From Pseudomonadota bacterium (lineage in GTDB: Bacteria; Pseudomonadota; Alphaproteobacteria; Reyranellales; Reyranellaceae): a DNA stretch of 40,889 nt. Each line of letters begins with the position of its first letter. Positions within the stretch are counted from its first letter, which is position 1. The notes under the pieces were generated by a model, which saw nothing but the letters and a program-made list of their open reading frames with translations, was not told the origin of the DNA and did not search any database. This document shows, in pieces, positions 33,725 through 40,889 of the stretch. The translations under genes were made by a program, and so were the position numbers. The stretch is from NCBI GenBank assembly GCA_018240685.1, contig JAFEFG010000037.1:1-40889 (forward strand), read 5' to 3'.

Positions 33725-35121
33725 TTCTTCGTTCCAGAGTCGGTGCTGCCCCAGCCGATCCAACGGGAGCCCACCTCGTTATAATACTTCTCCTCGTCAT
33801 AATATTCGACTGGCAATCCGAGCGTCCGGGCGGTCAGGCGGCCGATGCCGGCCAGGACACCGTAGTAGCTGATCTGCGTGTCATGGCGAGCCTGCAGCAG
33901 GTTCACCTGCGAGTTCAAAAGCTCCTGCTCCGCGTTCAACACGTCGAGGGTGGTACGCGAGCCGACCAGGGCCTCCTGGCGCACGCCGTTCAAGGCGACT
34001 TCGTTGGCGCGCACCTGGGCGTCGAACGAGACGACCCGCGAGCGGGCGGAGTCGAGGTTGCGCCAGGCCCGGATCACGTTCTCGGCCGCCGTCCGGCGGG
34101 CGCTGTCGAGTTCGTTGCGGCGCTGGCCGACGAGCTGCTTGGCCTGCCGGACCTGGGACCACTCGCTGCCGTTCTGGTAGATCGGCACGGTCGCCTGCAG
34201 CCGCACGCCGTACTGGTAATACCGGTCGCCCGGATACAGGTAGTCGAACTGCTGCGAGATGAACCCGACCAGGTTGACCTGGGGCAGCAGGCTGCCGATC
34301 GCGCTGTTCACGCCGTATCGGGCCGCGACGATACGCTGCTGCGCACTCACCGCCCTCGGTACGTTGTCCATCGCCAGGGAGACGCATTCCTCTTCCGAGG
34401 CCGGCAGGGCGCCGACCAGGGGCAGGTCGGCGATCTTGCCCGGCTTCATGCCGATCTGATGCTGGAACGCCGCCTCGTCGATGCGCACCTGGGCCTGGGC
34501 CAGAACGAGATCGGCCTTCGCCTGCTCCAGGCGGGCTTCCGCCTGGGCCACGTCCGTGATGGTGAGTTCGCCGACGCGGAAGCGCTCGCGGGTGGCATCG
34601 AGCTGCTGGACGAGCACGCTGACGTTGTTCCGCCGCGCATCGACGATGCCGAGATCCTGCAGGAGGTCGGCATAGGCCTGGACGGAGGCCAGCATCACCG
34701 ACTGCTCGGTGTCGGCGAGCGCCGCGCGCTGTGCCTGGATGTTCGCCTGGGCCGCCTTGGTGTCGGCCACCGTCTTGCCGCCGCGGAACAAGGGCTGTGT
34801 CGCCTGCAGGACCGTGAAGCGGCCATACAACGGTCGCAGCGCCCACACCGACTGCGGGGTGGCCTGGAAGTCGTATTCGATCTTGTTGACTTCGAACGAC
34901 AGCGTGACCTTGGGCCGCCAGTTCGCGACCGCCTGGGACAGCGTCTCGTCGGTCTGCCGAAGCAACGCGCGTCCTGCCAGCAGGTCGGGATTGCTGTTGT
35001 ACGTACTGGAAAGCGCCTCGATCAGGCTTTGCGCCGAGGCATCCGGAACGCTGCCGAGACCAACCGCCAGCGCGCACAGCGCGGCTGCGCCAGTGTGCTT
35101 CAAGGCTGGTCGGTTACGCAT
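33721..35121 (-). CDS. tolC: TolC-family outer-membrane efflux/secretion channel
   Basis: TolC forms the outer-membrane tunnel for type I secretion and tripartite efflux. The 466-residue protein has a signal peptide ending near PDASAQ, then two repeats of long amphipathic helices with beta-barrel strands (RFTVLQATQPLFRGGKTVADTKAAQANI in the first half and YGVRLQATVPIYQNGSEWSQVRQAKQ in the second) and the usual equatorial ...GSRTTLDVLNAEQELLNSQVNLLQARHD. The ATG at 35121 has GGGGG six bases upstream; ATG 35133 and TTG 35145 are in-frame alternatives. It lies between the pcm-like gene and popZ, with which it overlaps by four bases. Confidence 0.93.
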   Translation of the reverse strand: MRNRPALKHTGAAALCALAVGLGSVPDASAQSLIEALSSTYNSNPDLLAGRALLRQTDETLSQAVANWRPKVTLSFEVNKIEYDFQATPQSVWALRPLYGRFTVLQATQPLFRGGKTVADTKAAQANIQAQRAALADTEQSVMLASVQAYADLLQDLGIVDARRNNVSVLVQQLDATRERFRVGELTITDVAQAEARLEQAKADLVLAQAQVRIDEAAFQHQIGMKPGKIADLPLVGALPASEEECVSLAMDNVPRAVSAQQRIVAARYGVNSAIGSLLPQVNLVGFISQQFDYLYPGDRYYQYGVRLQATVPIYQNGSEWSQVRQAKQLVGQRRNELDSARRTAAENVIRAWRNLDSARSRVVSFDAQVRANEVALNGVRQEALVGSRTTLDVLNAEQELLNSQVNLLQARHDTQISYYGVLAGIGRLTARTLGLPVEYYDEEKYYNEVGSRWIGWGSTDSGTKK

Positions 35122-35210
35122 GAATACCCCCATTTTTCCCGACAAGACCCTATCATCGCCCCGACAGAAGTGAACAGCCCTTCGGCGACCCCTCGGTGCG
35201 GCGGCAATGG

Positions 35211-35870
35211 TCAGAACATGAAGCGAGGCGGTGGCGCGAACCCCGGCAGGAGTGGTGTGCCTGCATCGAACAACGGGCGGCTGGAAGTGACACCGCCCTC
35301 CTTCACAACGAGGTGAGCCACTCCGAGCGTGCCCGGCGCACCGCCGATCACCGTACCGAGGCGGCCGCCCTCGGCTAGCTGGTCGAGGATCGCCTGGGGG
35401 ATCTCGCGCACCGCGCCCTCGATCAGGATCACGTCGTAAGGGCCGCTGGCGGGAGCGCCCGCCTCCATCTCGCCGACGACCTGCTGCACGTTGTCGATGC
35501 CCAGTTCCTTGATGGTCTGCTCGGCCGAACCGGCCAGGGCGGCATCGGCCTCGACGGCGACCACGCTCTTGACCAGGCGCGCCAGAAGCGCCGCCCCGTA
35601 GCCGCGGCCCGATCCCACGACCAAGGCCCTGTCGGTCGCCGCCGGCTGCAGGGTCTGGATGAGCCGGGCAAGGACCATCGGCTCCATGAGGTAGCGTCCG
35701 CCCCCCACCGGCACGTCGTCGTCGGCGTACGCGATCGACTTCACGGCATCGGGCAGGAAGCGCTCGCGCGGCAAATCCGCCGCCGCCGCGAGCAACTGGT
35801 CATTCGTGATGCGGTTAGGCCTGAGTTGGCCTTCGATCATGTTACGACGCGCGACCGAGTAATCCGTCAT
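35211..35870 (-). CDS. Protein-L-isoaspartate O-methyltransferase-like protein with altered active-site motif
   Basis: The 219-residue protein has the PCMT fold: the N-terminal RRNMIEGQLRPNRI and LPRERFLPDAVKSIAYADDDVPVG, a SAM-binding glycine loop VVGSGRGYGAALLARL (84-99) and DVILIEGAVREIPQAILDQLAEGGRL. Ordinary PCMT enzymes carry a TISxP motif next to the substrate; here the matching segment is GGGRYLMEP (56-64), with no Thr/Ser, and the usual GDG after the second acidic strand reads GEM. It may be a SAM-binding paralog with another substrate or none. It leads the tolC-popZ array and has a good promoter. Confidence 0.82.
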   Translation of the reverse strand: MTDYSVARRNMIEGQLRPNRITNDQLLAAAADLPRERFLPDAVKSIAYADDDVPVGGGRYLMEPMVLARLIQTLQPAATDRALVVGSGRGYGAALLARLVKSVVAVEADAALAGSAEQTIKELGIDNVQQVVGEMEAGAPASGPYDVILIEGAVREIPQAILDQLAEGGRLGTVIGGAPGTLGVAHLVVKEGGVTSSRPLFDAGTPLLPGFAPPPRFMF

Positions 35871-35896
35871 AGGCTGGACCCCAAAGGCTGGACCCC
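35871..35896 (-). repeat. Two direct copies of a 12-base sequence before a start codon
   Basis: AGGCTGGACCCC occurs at 35871-35882 and again at 35885-35896 (14-base period). On the minus strand the copies fill the leader of the pcm-like gene up to its ATG and duplicate a GGGG tract that may act as ribosome site. Confidence 0.7.
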
Positions 35897-35910
35897 TAAA
35901 TATTGTGCTG

Positions 35911-35940
35911 CTTATAGGCGGCGGCGACCGACAGCGTCAA
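35911..35940 (-). promoter_or_regulatory. Predicted sigma-70 promoter for the pcm-like / tolC / popZ array
   Basis: On the minus strand TTGACG (35940-35935) and TATAAG (35916-35911) are 18 bases apart, placed 41 bases before the pcm-like start. The match to consensus is good. The TCGCCGCCGCCTATA block is identical to that at the sdhE-mfd promoter. Confidence 0.65.
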
Positions 35941-35963
35941 AGGGCGCCGCGTCGCGGTCCGGC

Positions 35964-35993
35964 TTGACCGCTCCCGCAACCCACGCGTATAGC
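35964..35993 (+). promoter_or_regulatory. Predicted sigma-70 promoter for tRNA-Cys
   Basis: TTGACC (35964-35969) and TATAGC (35988-35993) are separated by 18 bases, and the tRNA begins 18 bases after the -10. It is back to back with the pcm-like promoter. Confidence 0.65.
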
Positions 35994-36011
35994 AGCCCCG
36001 TTTCTGCGGCC

Positions 36012-36085
36012 GGCCTGGTGGCAGAGTGGCTATGTAGCGGACTGCAAATCCGTCAATGCCGGTTCGATTCCGGCCCAGGCCTCCA
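36012..36085 (+). tRNA. tRNA-Cys (GCA)
   Basis: A full 74-base cloverleaf can be drawn. The acceptor arms GGCCTGG and CCAGGCC pair perfectly, the D-arm has GCAGAGTGGC, the anticodon GCA is at 36044-36046, the T-arm holds GGTTCGATTCC, and CCA is encoded (36083-36085). Confidence 0.97.
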
Positions 36086-36183
36086 CGCGGCGCGTGCGGA
36101 TAACGTTCCCCTTGCATGCGAGGGGACGCTCTGCCAAAAGACCGCGCTTTCGCGGCCGCATACCGCCGGTCGCGACGAATTCT

Positions 36184-36258
36184 TCCGGAGTAGCTCAGCG
36201 GTAGAGCAGGCGACTGTTAATCGCCGGGTCGCAGGTTCGAACCCTGCCTCCGGAGCCA
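36184..36258 (+). tRNA. tRNA-Asn (GTT)
   Basis: A full 75-base cloverleaf: acceptor arms TCCGGAG and CTCCGGA pair perfectly, the D-arm is GCTCAGCGGTAGAGC, the anticodon GTT is at 36216-36218, the T-arm contains GGTTCGAACCC, and CCA is encoded (36256-36258). It probably shares a transcript with tRNA-Cys 98 bases upstream. Confidence 0.97.
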
Positions 36259-36263
36259 GACCG

Positions 36264-36301
36264 CTACGGCGCGCCCCACGGGAGGCGCGCCGTAGTTTTT
36301 T
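36264..36301 (+). terminator. Strong Rho-independent terminator after the tRNA pair
   Basis: CTACGGCGCGCC and GGCGCGCCGTAG form a perfect 12-bp stem with an 8-base loop, followed by six T. It ends the tRNA-Cys/tRNA-Asn transcript five bases after the encoded CCA. Confidence 0.93.
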
Positions 36302-36433
36302 CCGGACAGGATCGCGCCGGGCAGCGAGCGGCCACGTGCGCCGTTCATCGCGCCCCGCAGGCGACCGAGCGGCGCTCGCCAGCACCGCCGAGTTGAGCTA
36401 TCGAGCGGCTCCGGGTCGCGTCGCGGAGTCCTC

Positions 36434-37048
36434 ATGAGCAAACTCGAACTGACCAACGAGACGGTGGAAGTGGTCCGCAAGGAACTCGCCTTCCAGGGCC
36501 ACTTCAGGGTCACGCGTTATTTCTTCCGTCACGGCCTGCATCAGGGCGGCCAAAGCGACATCATCAGCCGCGAGGTCTTTGAGCGCGGCCAGGCGGGCGC
36601 CGTGCTCCCCTACGACCCCGGCCGCGACGAGGTCGTGCTGATCCGCCAGTTCCGTGCCGGCGCCTATGTCGCCGGACATCATCCTTTCACCTGGGAGACC
36701 GTGGCCGGAATCATAGAGGATGGCGAAACCGCCGAGGCCATGGTCAGGCGCGAGGCGGTCGAGGAATCCGGCCTCACCATCACCGACATCTGGCCGATCC
36801 AGAACATCATGCTGACGCCCGGCGCCTGCTCGGAAGCCTGCCGCATCTTCCTGGGCCGCGCCAACACCGAGAACGCCGGCGGAATCTTCGGTCTCGAGGC
36901 CGAAGGAGAGAATATTTTCGTCAAGGTGCTGCCTTTCAGCGAAGCCTTTGCCATGGTCGAGCGCAACGAAGTCGACAACGCTGTCACCGTCGTGGCGCTG
37001 CAGTGGCTCGCGCTCCGTCGCGACGAGGTGCGACGCCGCTGGTCGTGA
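36434..37048 (+). CDS. Nudix hydrolase, ADP-ribose pyrophosphatase (NudF-like)
   Basis: The 204-residue protein has a complete Nudix box at 92-114 (G-x5-E-x7-REAVEESGL), which binds the catalytic Mg ions. The region before it (AVLPYDPGRDEVVLIRQFRAGAYV) and the Pro/Gly stretch after it (MLTPGACSEACRIFLGRA) fit the ADP-ribose pyrophosphatase group, which cleaves ADP-ribose and similar sugar nucleotides. The ATG at 36434 has GGAG seven bases upstream. It is the first protein gene after the tRNA terminator and precedes cysteine synthase by 77 bases. Confidence 0.88.
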   Translation: MSKLELTNETVEVVRKELAFQGHFRVTRYFFRHGLHQGGQSDIISREVFERGQAGAVLPYDPGRDEVVLIRQFRAGAYVAGHHPFTWETVAGIIEDGETAEAMVRREAVEESGLTITDIWPIQNIMLTPGACSEACRIFLGRANTENAGGIFGLEAEGENIFVKVLPFSEAFAMVERNEVDNAVTVVALQWLALRRDEVRRRWS

Positions 37049-37125
37049 CGGTTGCGTATGGCCCTCATCCCTGTCTACGGTCCGGCCAGGGAGCAAACGC
37101 AGGGTTACGAAGCGAGCATTTCATC

Positions 37126-38127
37126 ATGAAAGTCCGGTCCGGTTTCGTCGAAAGCATCGGCAACACGCCGCTGATCAAGCTGAGGGCGGCGTCCGAGGCG
37201 ACCGGTTGTGCGATCTACGGCAAGGCAGAGTTCCTCAATCCCGGCGGCTCGGTGAAGGACCGTGCGGCACTTGCCATCATCGAGGACGCGGAGAGACGCG
37301 GGAAGCTCCGTCCCGGCGGCGTGATCGTCGAAGGGACAGCCGGCAACACCGGCATCGGCATCACCCTGGTCGCCAATGCGCGAGGCTACCGGTCGATCAT
37401 CGTGATGCCGGAGACGCAGAGCCAGGAGAAGAAGGACATGCTGCGGCTCTGCGGCGCCGATCTGCGGCTGGTGCCCGCCGTCCCCTATTCCAATCCCGAC
37501 AACTACGTGCGCTATTCGGGCCGCCTCGCCGACGAGATCGCAGCCAGGGAACCGAACGGCGCCGTGTGGGCGAACCAGTTCGACAACATCGCCAACCGCG
37601 ACGGTCACTACCGCACCACCGGGCCGGAGATCTGGGAGCAGACCGACGGCAAGGTCGACGGTTTCACCTGCTCCGTCGGCAGCGGCGGCACGCTGGGCGG
37701 CATCGCCCGTGCGCTCAAGGAGCGCAACCCGGCCGTGACGATCGCCCTCAGCGATCCCATGGGCTCGGCTCTGTTCAACTGGGCGACGAAGGGCGAGCTC
37801 AAGTCCGAGGGCACCTCCATCACCGAGGGAATCGGCCAGGGCCGCGTCACGGCCAACCTCGACGGCACGCCGATCGACACTGCCTACCAGATCACCGACC
37901 AGGAGGCCCTGCCCGTCCTGTTCGATCTCATCGAGCACGAGGGCCTCGTGCTCGGTGGCTCGACGGCCATCAACGTGGTGGGGGCGATGCGCCTCGCCCG
38001 CGAACTGGGCCCCGGCAAGACCATCGTCACAGTCCTCTGCGATGGCGGCCAGCGCTACCAGTCGAAGCTGTTCAATCCCACCTTCCTGCGCGAGCGGAAC
38101 CTGCCCGTTCCTCCCTGGATGAAGTGA
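37126..38127 (+). CDS. cysK: Cysteine synthase A (O-acetylserine sulfhydrylase)
   Basis: This PLP enzyme makes cysteine from O-acetylserine and sulfide. The 333-residue protein has the PLP lysine Lys44 in NPGGSVKDRAA, the substrate loop VEGTAGNTGIG and the phosphate-binding GSGGTLGG. The segment PETQSQEKKDMLRLCGAD is typical of a proteobacterial CysK group. ATG 37126 is chosen on family fit; the ribosome site is weak, and the open frame reaching back to 37003 overlaps the Nudix gene. Ribokinase begins seven bases after its stop, suggesting a shared transcript. Confidence 0.9.
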   Translation: MKVRSGFVESIGNTPLIKLRAASEATGCAIYGKAEFLNPGGSVKDRAALAIIEDAERRGKLRPGGVIVEGTAGNTGIGITLVANARGYRSIIVMPETQSQEKKDMLRLCGADLRLVPAVPYSNPDNYVRYSGRLADEIAAREPNGAVWANQFDNIANRDGHYRTTGPEIWEQTDGKVDGFTCSVGSGGTLGGIARALKERNPAVTIALSDPMGSALFNWATKGELKSEGTSITEGIGQGRVTANLDGTPIDTAYQITDQEALPVLFDLIEHEGLVLGGSTAINVVGAMRLARELGPGKTIVTVLCDGGQRYQSKLFNPTFLRERNLPVPPWMK

Positions 38128-38134
38128 CGGCGGC

Positions 38135-39049
38135 ATGAGCCGGGTCGTCGTCTGCGGCAGTCTCAACATGGATGTCGTCGTGCAGAGCGCACGACGACCG
38201 GCTGCGGGCGAGACGCTGCTGGGCGCAGAGGTGACCTTCCTTCCCGGCGGCAAGGGACTCAACCAGGTGATCGCGGCGGCACGCGTGGGAGCCGCCGCAG
38301 CCATGATCGGGGCGGTCGGCGACGGTCCGTTCGGCAAGACCTTGCGCACCTTTCTCGCCGACAACGACGTCGACACCAGCGGGCTGCATGTCGTGCCGGG
38401 GCAAGCCACCGGCCTCGCCCTGATCCAGGTCGCCCAAGGCGACAACGCCATCACCGTGGCCTCGGGCGCGAACAGCCGCTTCAGCACGGCCATGGTGCGC
38501 ACCGCGCCGCGGCGCGACGAAGTCTGGGTGGCGCAGTTCGAGACCCCCGTTGAGGCCACGCGCGCCATCATGCGCAAGGCGCGACGGGCCGGAGCACGCA
38601 CCGTGCTCAACATGGCGCCGTTCCAGCCGCATCCCGCGGATCTCTTGAAGTCGGTCGATGTGGTCGTGCTGAACGAGATCGAGCTGGCGCAGGCGACAGG
38701 CGTTCGGCTGCGCGCGGCGAGTTCCGAACGGCGGATCGTCGAAGCCTGCCAGAAGCTTCGCGCGAAGGGACCTCGCGCCGTCGTCGCGACGCTCGGCCCA
38801 CGCGGCGCCATGGTCGTGACTGCCGAGCAATCCATTCTCATTCCTGGTTTCGCGGCCAAGGTCGTAGACACTACGGGCGCCGGCGATTGCTTCGTCGGCG
38901 CCTTTGCCGCGCGCCTTGCGCAGGGCGCCACGCCGGTCGAAGCCGCCCGCTACGGAAACGCCGCCGCAGCCTGTTCCGTCGGGCGGCTCGGCGCGGCGCC
39001 GTCGATGCCGACCGCCAAGGAAGTTGCAGCCCGACTGGCAAGCGCCTAA
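38135..39049 (+). CDS. rbsK: Ribokinase (PfkB family sugar kinase)
   Basis: RbsK phosphorylates ribose at O5. The 304-residue protein has both PfkB signatures: the N-terminal substrate region GSLNMDVVV and GGKGLNQVIAAARVG, and the C-terminal ATP/anion-hole motif DTTGAGD (245-251) in which Asp251 is the catalytic base. No ribose transporter or repressor is nearby, so another sugar or nucleoside is possible. It is seven bases after cysK and ten before the AlaX-like gene. Confidence 0.85.
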   Translation: MSRVVVCGSLNMDVVVQSARRPAAGETLLGAEVTFLPGGKGLNQVIAAARVGAAAAMIGAVGDGPFGKTLRTFLADNDVDTSGLHVVPGQATGLALIQVAQGDNAITVASGANSRFSTAMVRTAPRRDEVWVAQFETPVEATRAIMRKARRAGARTVLNMAPFQPHPADLLKSVDVVVLNEIELAQATGVRLRAASSERRIVEACQKLRAKGPRAVVATLGPRGAMVVTAEQSILIPGFAAKVVDTTGAGDCFVGAFAARLAQGATPVEAARYGNAAAACSVGRLGAAPSMPTAKEVAARLASA

Positions 39050-39058
39050 ATCCTGCCC

Positions 39059-39760
39059 ATGGTCGAAGAACTCTTCCGTCAGGATGCCTACATCAAGGAA
39101 GCCGATGCGGCGGTGAGCGCTGTCGAGGAGCGCGGCGTGCGCCTCGACCGCTCGATCTTCTATCCCACCGGCGGCGGGCAGCCCGGCGATACCGGATTGC
39201 TGCGGTGGGACGGCGGCGAAGCGCGTGTCGTCGACACGATCAAGGCGGATGGCGGCGACATCCTTCACGTCCTCGCGCCCGACGCACCCAAGCCCGCCGT
39301 CGGCGCCAAGGTCCATGCCCTCCTCGACTGGGATCGGCGCTATCGGCACATGCGCATGCATACGGCGCTGCACGTCATGTCGGCCGTCATCAAGGGCAAC
39401 GTGACGGGCGGCCAGGTCGGCGCCGACAAGAGCCGTCTCGACTTCAATCTGGAGGGCGAGGTTCCGACCAAGGAGTGGGTCACCGAGGAGATCAACAGGC
39501 TTCTCGCCGCCGACCGGCCGGTTGCGGCGCAATGGATCACCGACGAGGAACTCGTCGCCCGCCCCGAACTCGTGAAGACGATGAGCGTGCGTCCGCCGAT
39601 GGGCGCCGGCCGCGTGCGGCTGCTGTCGATCGACGGCGTCGACCTTCAGGCCTGCGGCGGAACCCATGTCGGACGCACCGCCGAGATCGGTCGGGTCGAG
39701 TGCACCAAGATCGAGAACAAGGGCAAGATGAACCGACGGTTCATTATCTCGCTGTCGTAG
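39059..39760 (+). CDS. AlaX-type alanyl-tRNA editing protein
   Basis: Stand-alone AlaX proteins hydrolyse mischarged Ser- or Gly-tRNA-Ala. The 233-residue protein has the AlaRS editing-domain zinc site, His101 and His105 in MHTALH and Cys199 and His203 in CGGTHV, plus FYPTGGGQPGDTG near residue 34, as in AlaX-M forms. It lacks the synthetase catalytic core, so it is a trans-editing factor and not an AlaRS fragment. It is ten bases after ribokinase and probably in the same transcript. Confidence 0.92.
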   Translation: MVEELFRQDAYIKEADAAVSAVEERGVRLDRSIFYPTGGGQPGDTGLLRWDGGEARVVDTIKADGGDILHVLAPDAPKPAVGAKVHALLDWDRRYRHMRMHTALHVMSAVIKGNVTGGQVGADKSRLDFNLEGEVPTKEWVTEEINRLLAADRPVAAQWITDEELVARPELVKTMSVRPPMGAGRVRLLSIDGVDLQACGGTHVGRTAEIGRVECTKIENKGKMNRRFIISLS

Positions 39761-39841
39761 GACGACGCGAGGCGACCGACCCGATTCCAGAGCCAGCATC
39801 CATATTGCGAACCGTTTGACGCCCAAGAGGAAGACTCTCCG

Positions 39842-40699
39842 ATGGCCTATGCAAGACCCGACGCTCTCGTCAGCACAGAATGGCTGGCCGCCCACCTCGG
39901 CGCGCCGGACGTGCGCATCGTGGACGGCTCCTTCTACCTTCCGGCGCAGAAACGCGACCCGAAGGCGGAATTCGATAACCAGCACATTCCGGGCGCGGTC
40001 TTCTTCGACATCGATGAGATTGCCGACACGTCGAGTCCCCTTCCCCACATGCTGCCCTCGCCCGAGAAGTTTTCCTCGCGCGTCCGCAAGCTCGGCCTGG
40101 GCGACGGCAACAAGATCGTCATCTACGACACCACGCCCATGACCGGCGCCGCGCGCGTCTGGTGGATGTTCCGTGCCATGGGGCACAAGGACGTCGCCGT
40201 CCTCGACGGCGGTCTGCCGAAGTGGATCGCCGAGGGCCGGCCCGTCACCGACGATCCCACGCCTGCGCGCGAGCGCCATTTCACGGCGCGTCTCAACAAC
40301 ACGTTGGTGCGCTCGATCGACGACGTGAAGGAGCTGATCGACAGCAAGCGCGAACAGATCGTGGATGCGCGGGCTGCAGGGCGTTTCCGGGGTGAAACGC
40401 CGGAGCCGCGGGTCGGCCTGCGCGGCGGCCACATGCCCGGCGCCTTCAACCTGCCGTACAACGATCTGATCGATCCGAAGACCGGCACGATGCTTCCGGC
40501 AGAGCAGATCTCCGAGCGCATTGCCGCCGCCGGCATCGATCCCGGCAAGAAGGTAACGGCAAGCTGCGGCTCGGGCGTGACCGCCTGCGTCGTGGCACTC
40601 GGTCTGTATCTCGTCGGCGCTCCCGAAGCGGCGGTCTATGACGGCTCGTGGACCGAATGGGGTGGCCGCGCCGACACGCCGATCGTCACCGGTGCCTGA
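39842..40699 (+). CDS. sseA: 3-mercaptopyruvate sulfurtransferase
   Basis: SseA moves sulfur from 3-mercaptopyruvate to cyanide or thiol acceptors. The 285-residue protein has two rhodanese domains. The C-terminal active-site loop CGSGVTA, with catalytic Cys242, is the mercaptopyruvate type rather than the thiosulfate type. The N-terminal domain is inactive, as is normal, with FFDIDEIADTSSPLPHMLP matching the family. The ATG at 39842 follows an AGGA. The next gene starts within its last eight bases. Confidence 0.93.
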   Translation: MAYARPDALVSTEWLAAHLGAPDVRIVDGSFYLPAQKRDPKAEFDNQHIPGAVFFDIDEIADTSSPLPHMLPSPEKFSSRVRKLGLGDGNKIVIYDTTPMTGAARVWWMFRAMGHKDVAVLDGGLPKWIAEGRPVTDDPTPARERHFTARLNNTLVRSIDDVKELIDSKREQIVDARAAGRFRGETPEPRVGLRGGHMPGAFNLPYNDLIDPKTGTMLPAEQISERIAAAGIDPGKKVTASCGSGVTACVVALGLYLVGAPEAAVYDGSWTEWGGRADTPIVTGA

Positions 40700-40889
40700 T
40701 CGATTTGCCCATCAGCCGCCGCCGCGCGCGGACGGCCGGCTGCCTGTTACCATCACGCATCTCGAACTCGCCCCCGCCGACTGGACAAGGCGCGGGCAAG
40801 CGCCGGCGTCGGCGTCGGCGATCGAGATCACGCATGAAACGGCACCGTCCGTTTCCCTCTACCGCGAGCTCTATGACCGCGTCGGCCGG
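40692..40889 (+). CDS. Probable GNAT-family acetyltransferase (N-terminal 66 codons only)
   Basis: A frame opens at GTG 40692, overlapping sseA by eight bases, and is still open at the window edge. Its segment ITHLELAPADW, followed by APSVSLYRELYDRVGR, resembles the start of GNAT acetyltransferases that often follow sseA in Alphaproteobacteria. The acetyl-CoA-binding motif lies outside the window, so the family call is tentative and the start uncertain. Confidence 0.5.
   Translation, partial: MPDRFAHQPPPRADGRLPVTITHLELAPADWTRRGQAPASASAIEITHETAPSVSLYRELYDRVGR

Noticed and set aside
30267..33872. 1201-codon open frame on the plus strand
   Set aside because: It is antisense to valS and popZ through its whole length, has repetitive Arg/Gly/His-rich composition typical of GC-rich shadow frames, and has no recognisable domain.
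36103..36125. Hairpin between tRNA-Cys and tRNA-Asn as a terminator
   Set aside because: The stem is only about six pairs and no T-run follows; the strong terminator after tRNA-Asn suggests one shared transcript.
38072..40432. 786-codon minus-strand open frame
   Set aside because: Runs antisense to ribokinase, AlaX-like and sseA genes, all of which have intact family motifs.
1..40889. CRISPR array, prophage, insertion sequence or toxin-antitoxin module
   Set aside because: I found no regularly spaced repeats, transposase, integrase, phage structural gene or paired small toxin/antitoxin ORFs; the window is mostly housekeeping.

Overview
The window is a gene-dense, GC-rich stretch of chromosome, almost certainly from an alphaproteobacterium. 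The order recG / sdhE-mfd, the run pcm-like / tolC / popZ (DUF2497) / valS, and the aerobic-CO-dehydrogenase-type maturation genes all point to the Rhodospirillales/Hyphomicrobiales part of that class. That placement is inference from gene content, not from a marker tree. I see no insertion sequence, prophage, integrase, CRISPR array or origin, and no stretch over 300 bases lacks a gene.

Layout. Positions 1-2652 (minus) carry the N-terminal part of mfd (it runs off the left edge) and sdhE, divergent from recG (2738-4819). Positions 4822-13419 (minus) carry a DUF4139 secreted protein and, upstream of it, a tightly packed series: coxD-like MoxR ATPase, coxE-like VWA protein, a short and a long XdhC-type protein, a molybdopterin-binding/nucleotidyltransferase fusion, sufS and sufU. 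Positions 13518-15670 (plus) are a short-chain dehydrogenase and an amidase that overlap by one base. Positions 15706-18573 (minus) are a YciA-type thioesterase, a DUF1007 protein, an EamA transporter and a PrpB-type lyase. Positions 18681-23105 (plus) are parE, an unrecognised secreted protein, pyrD and a LysE-family exporter. ilvD (minus) lies at 23167-24918. Positions 25129-28755 (plus) are a second EamA transporter, a CaiB-type CoA-transferase and a cysteine-less thiolase-like protein, followed by a small secreted protein and a PhyH-type dioxygenase. Positions 30417-35870 (minus) are valS, popZ, tolC and a pcm-like methyltransferase. The right end (plus) has tRNA-Cys and tRNA-Asn, a Nudix hydrolase, a cysteine synthase, a ribokinase, an AlaX-type editing protein, sseA and the start of a probable GNAT acetyltransferase cut by the window edge.

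Most of the window is core housekeeping. The most suggestive system is 6896-13419. The maturation genes of a molybdenum hydroxylase (xanthine-oxidase/CO-dehydrogenase family) are continuous with a cysteine desulfurase and its SufU partner, joined by 4-base stop/start overlaps, while neither the hydroxylase structural genes nor sufBCD are present. A plausible reading is a dedicated sulfur and nucleotide delivery line for the molybdenum cofactor; this is a hypothesis. Other points of note are a perfect hairpin that places the pyrD start codon in its loop, a pcm-like protein and a thiolase-like protein that lack canonical catalytic motifs, a string of three hairpins beside valS, and an identical 15-base block at two predicted promoters.
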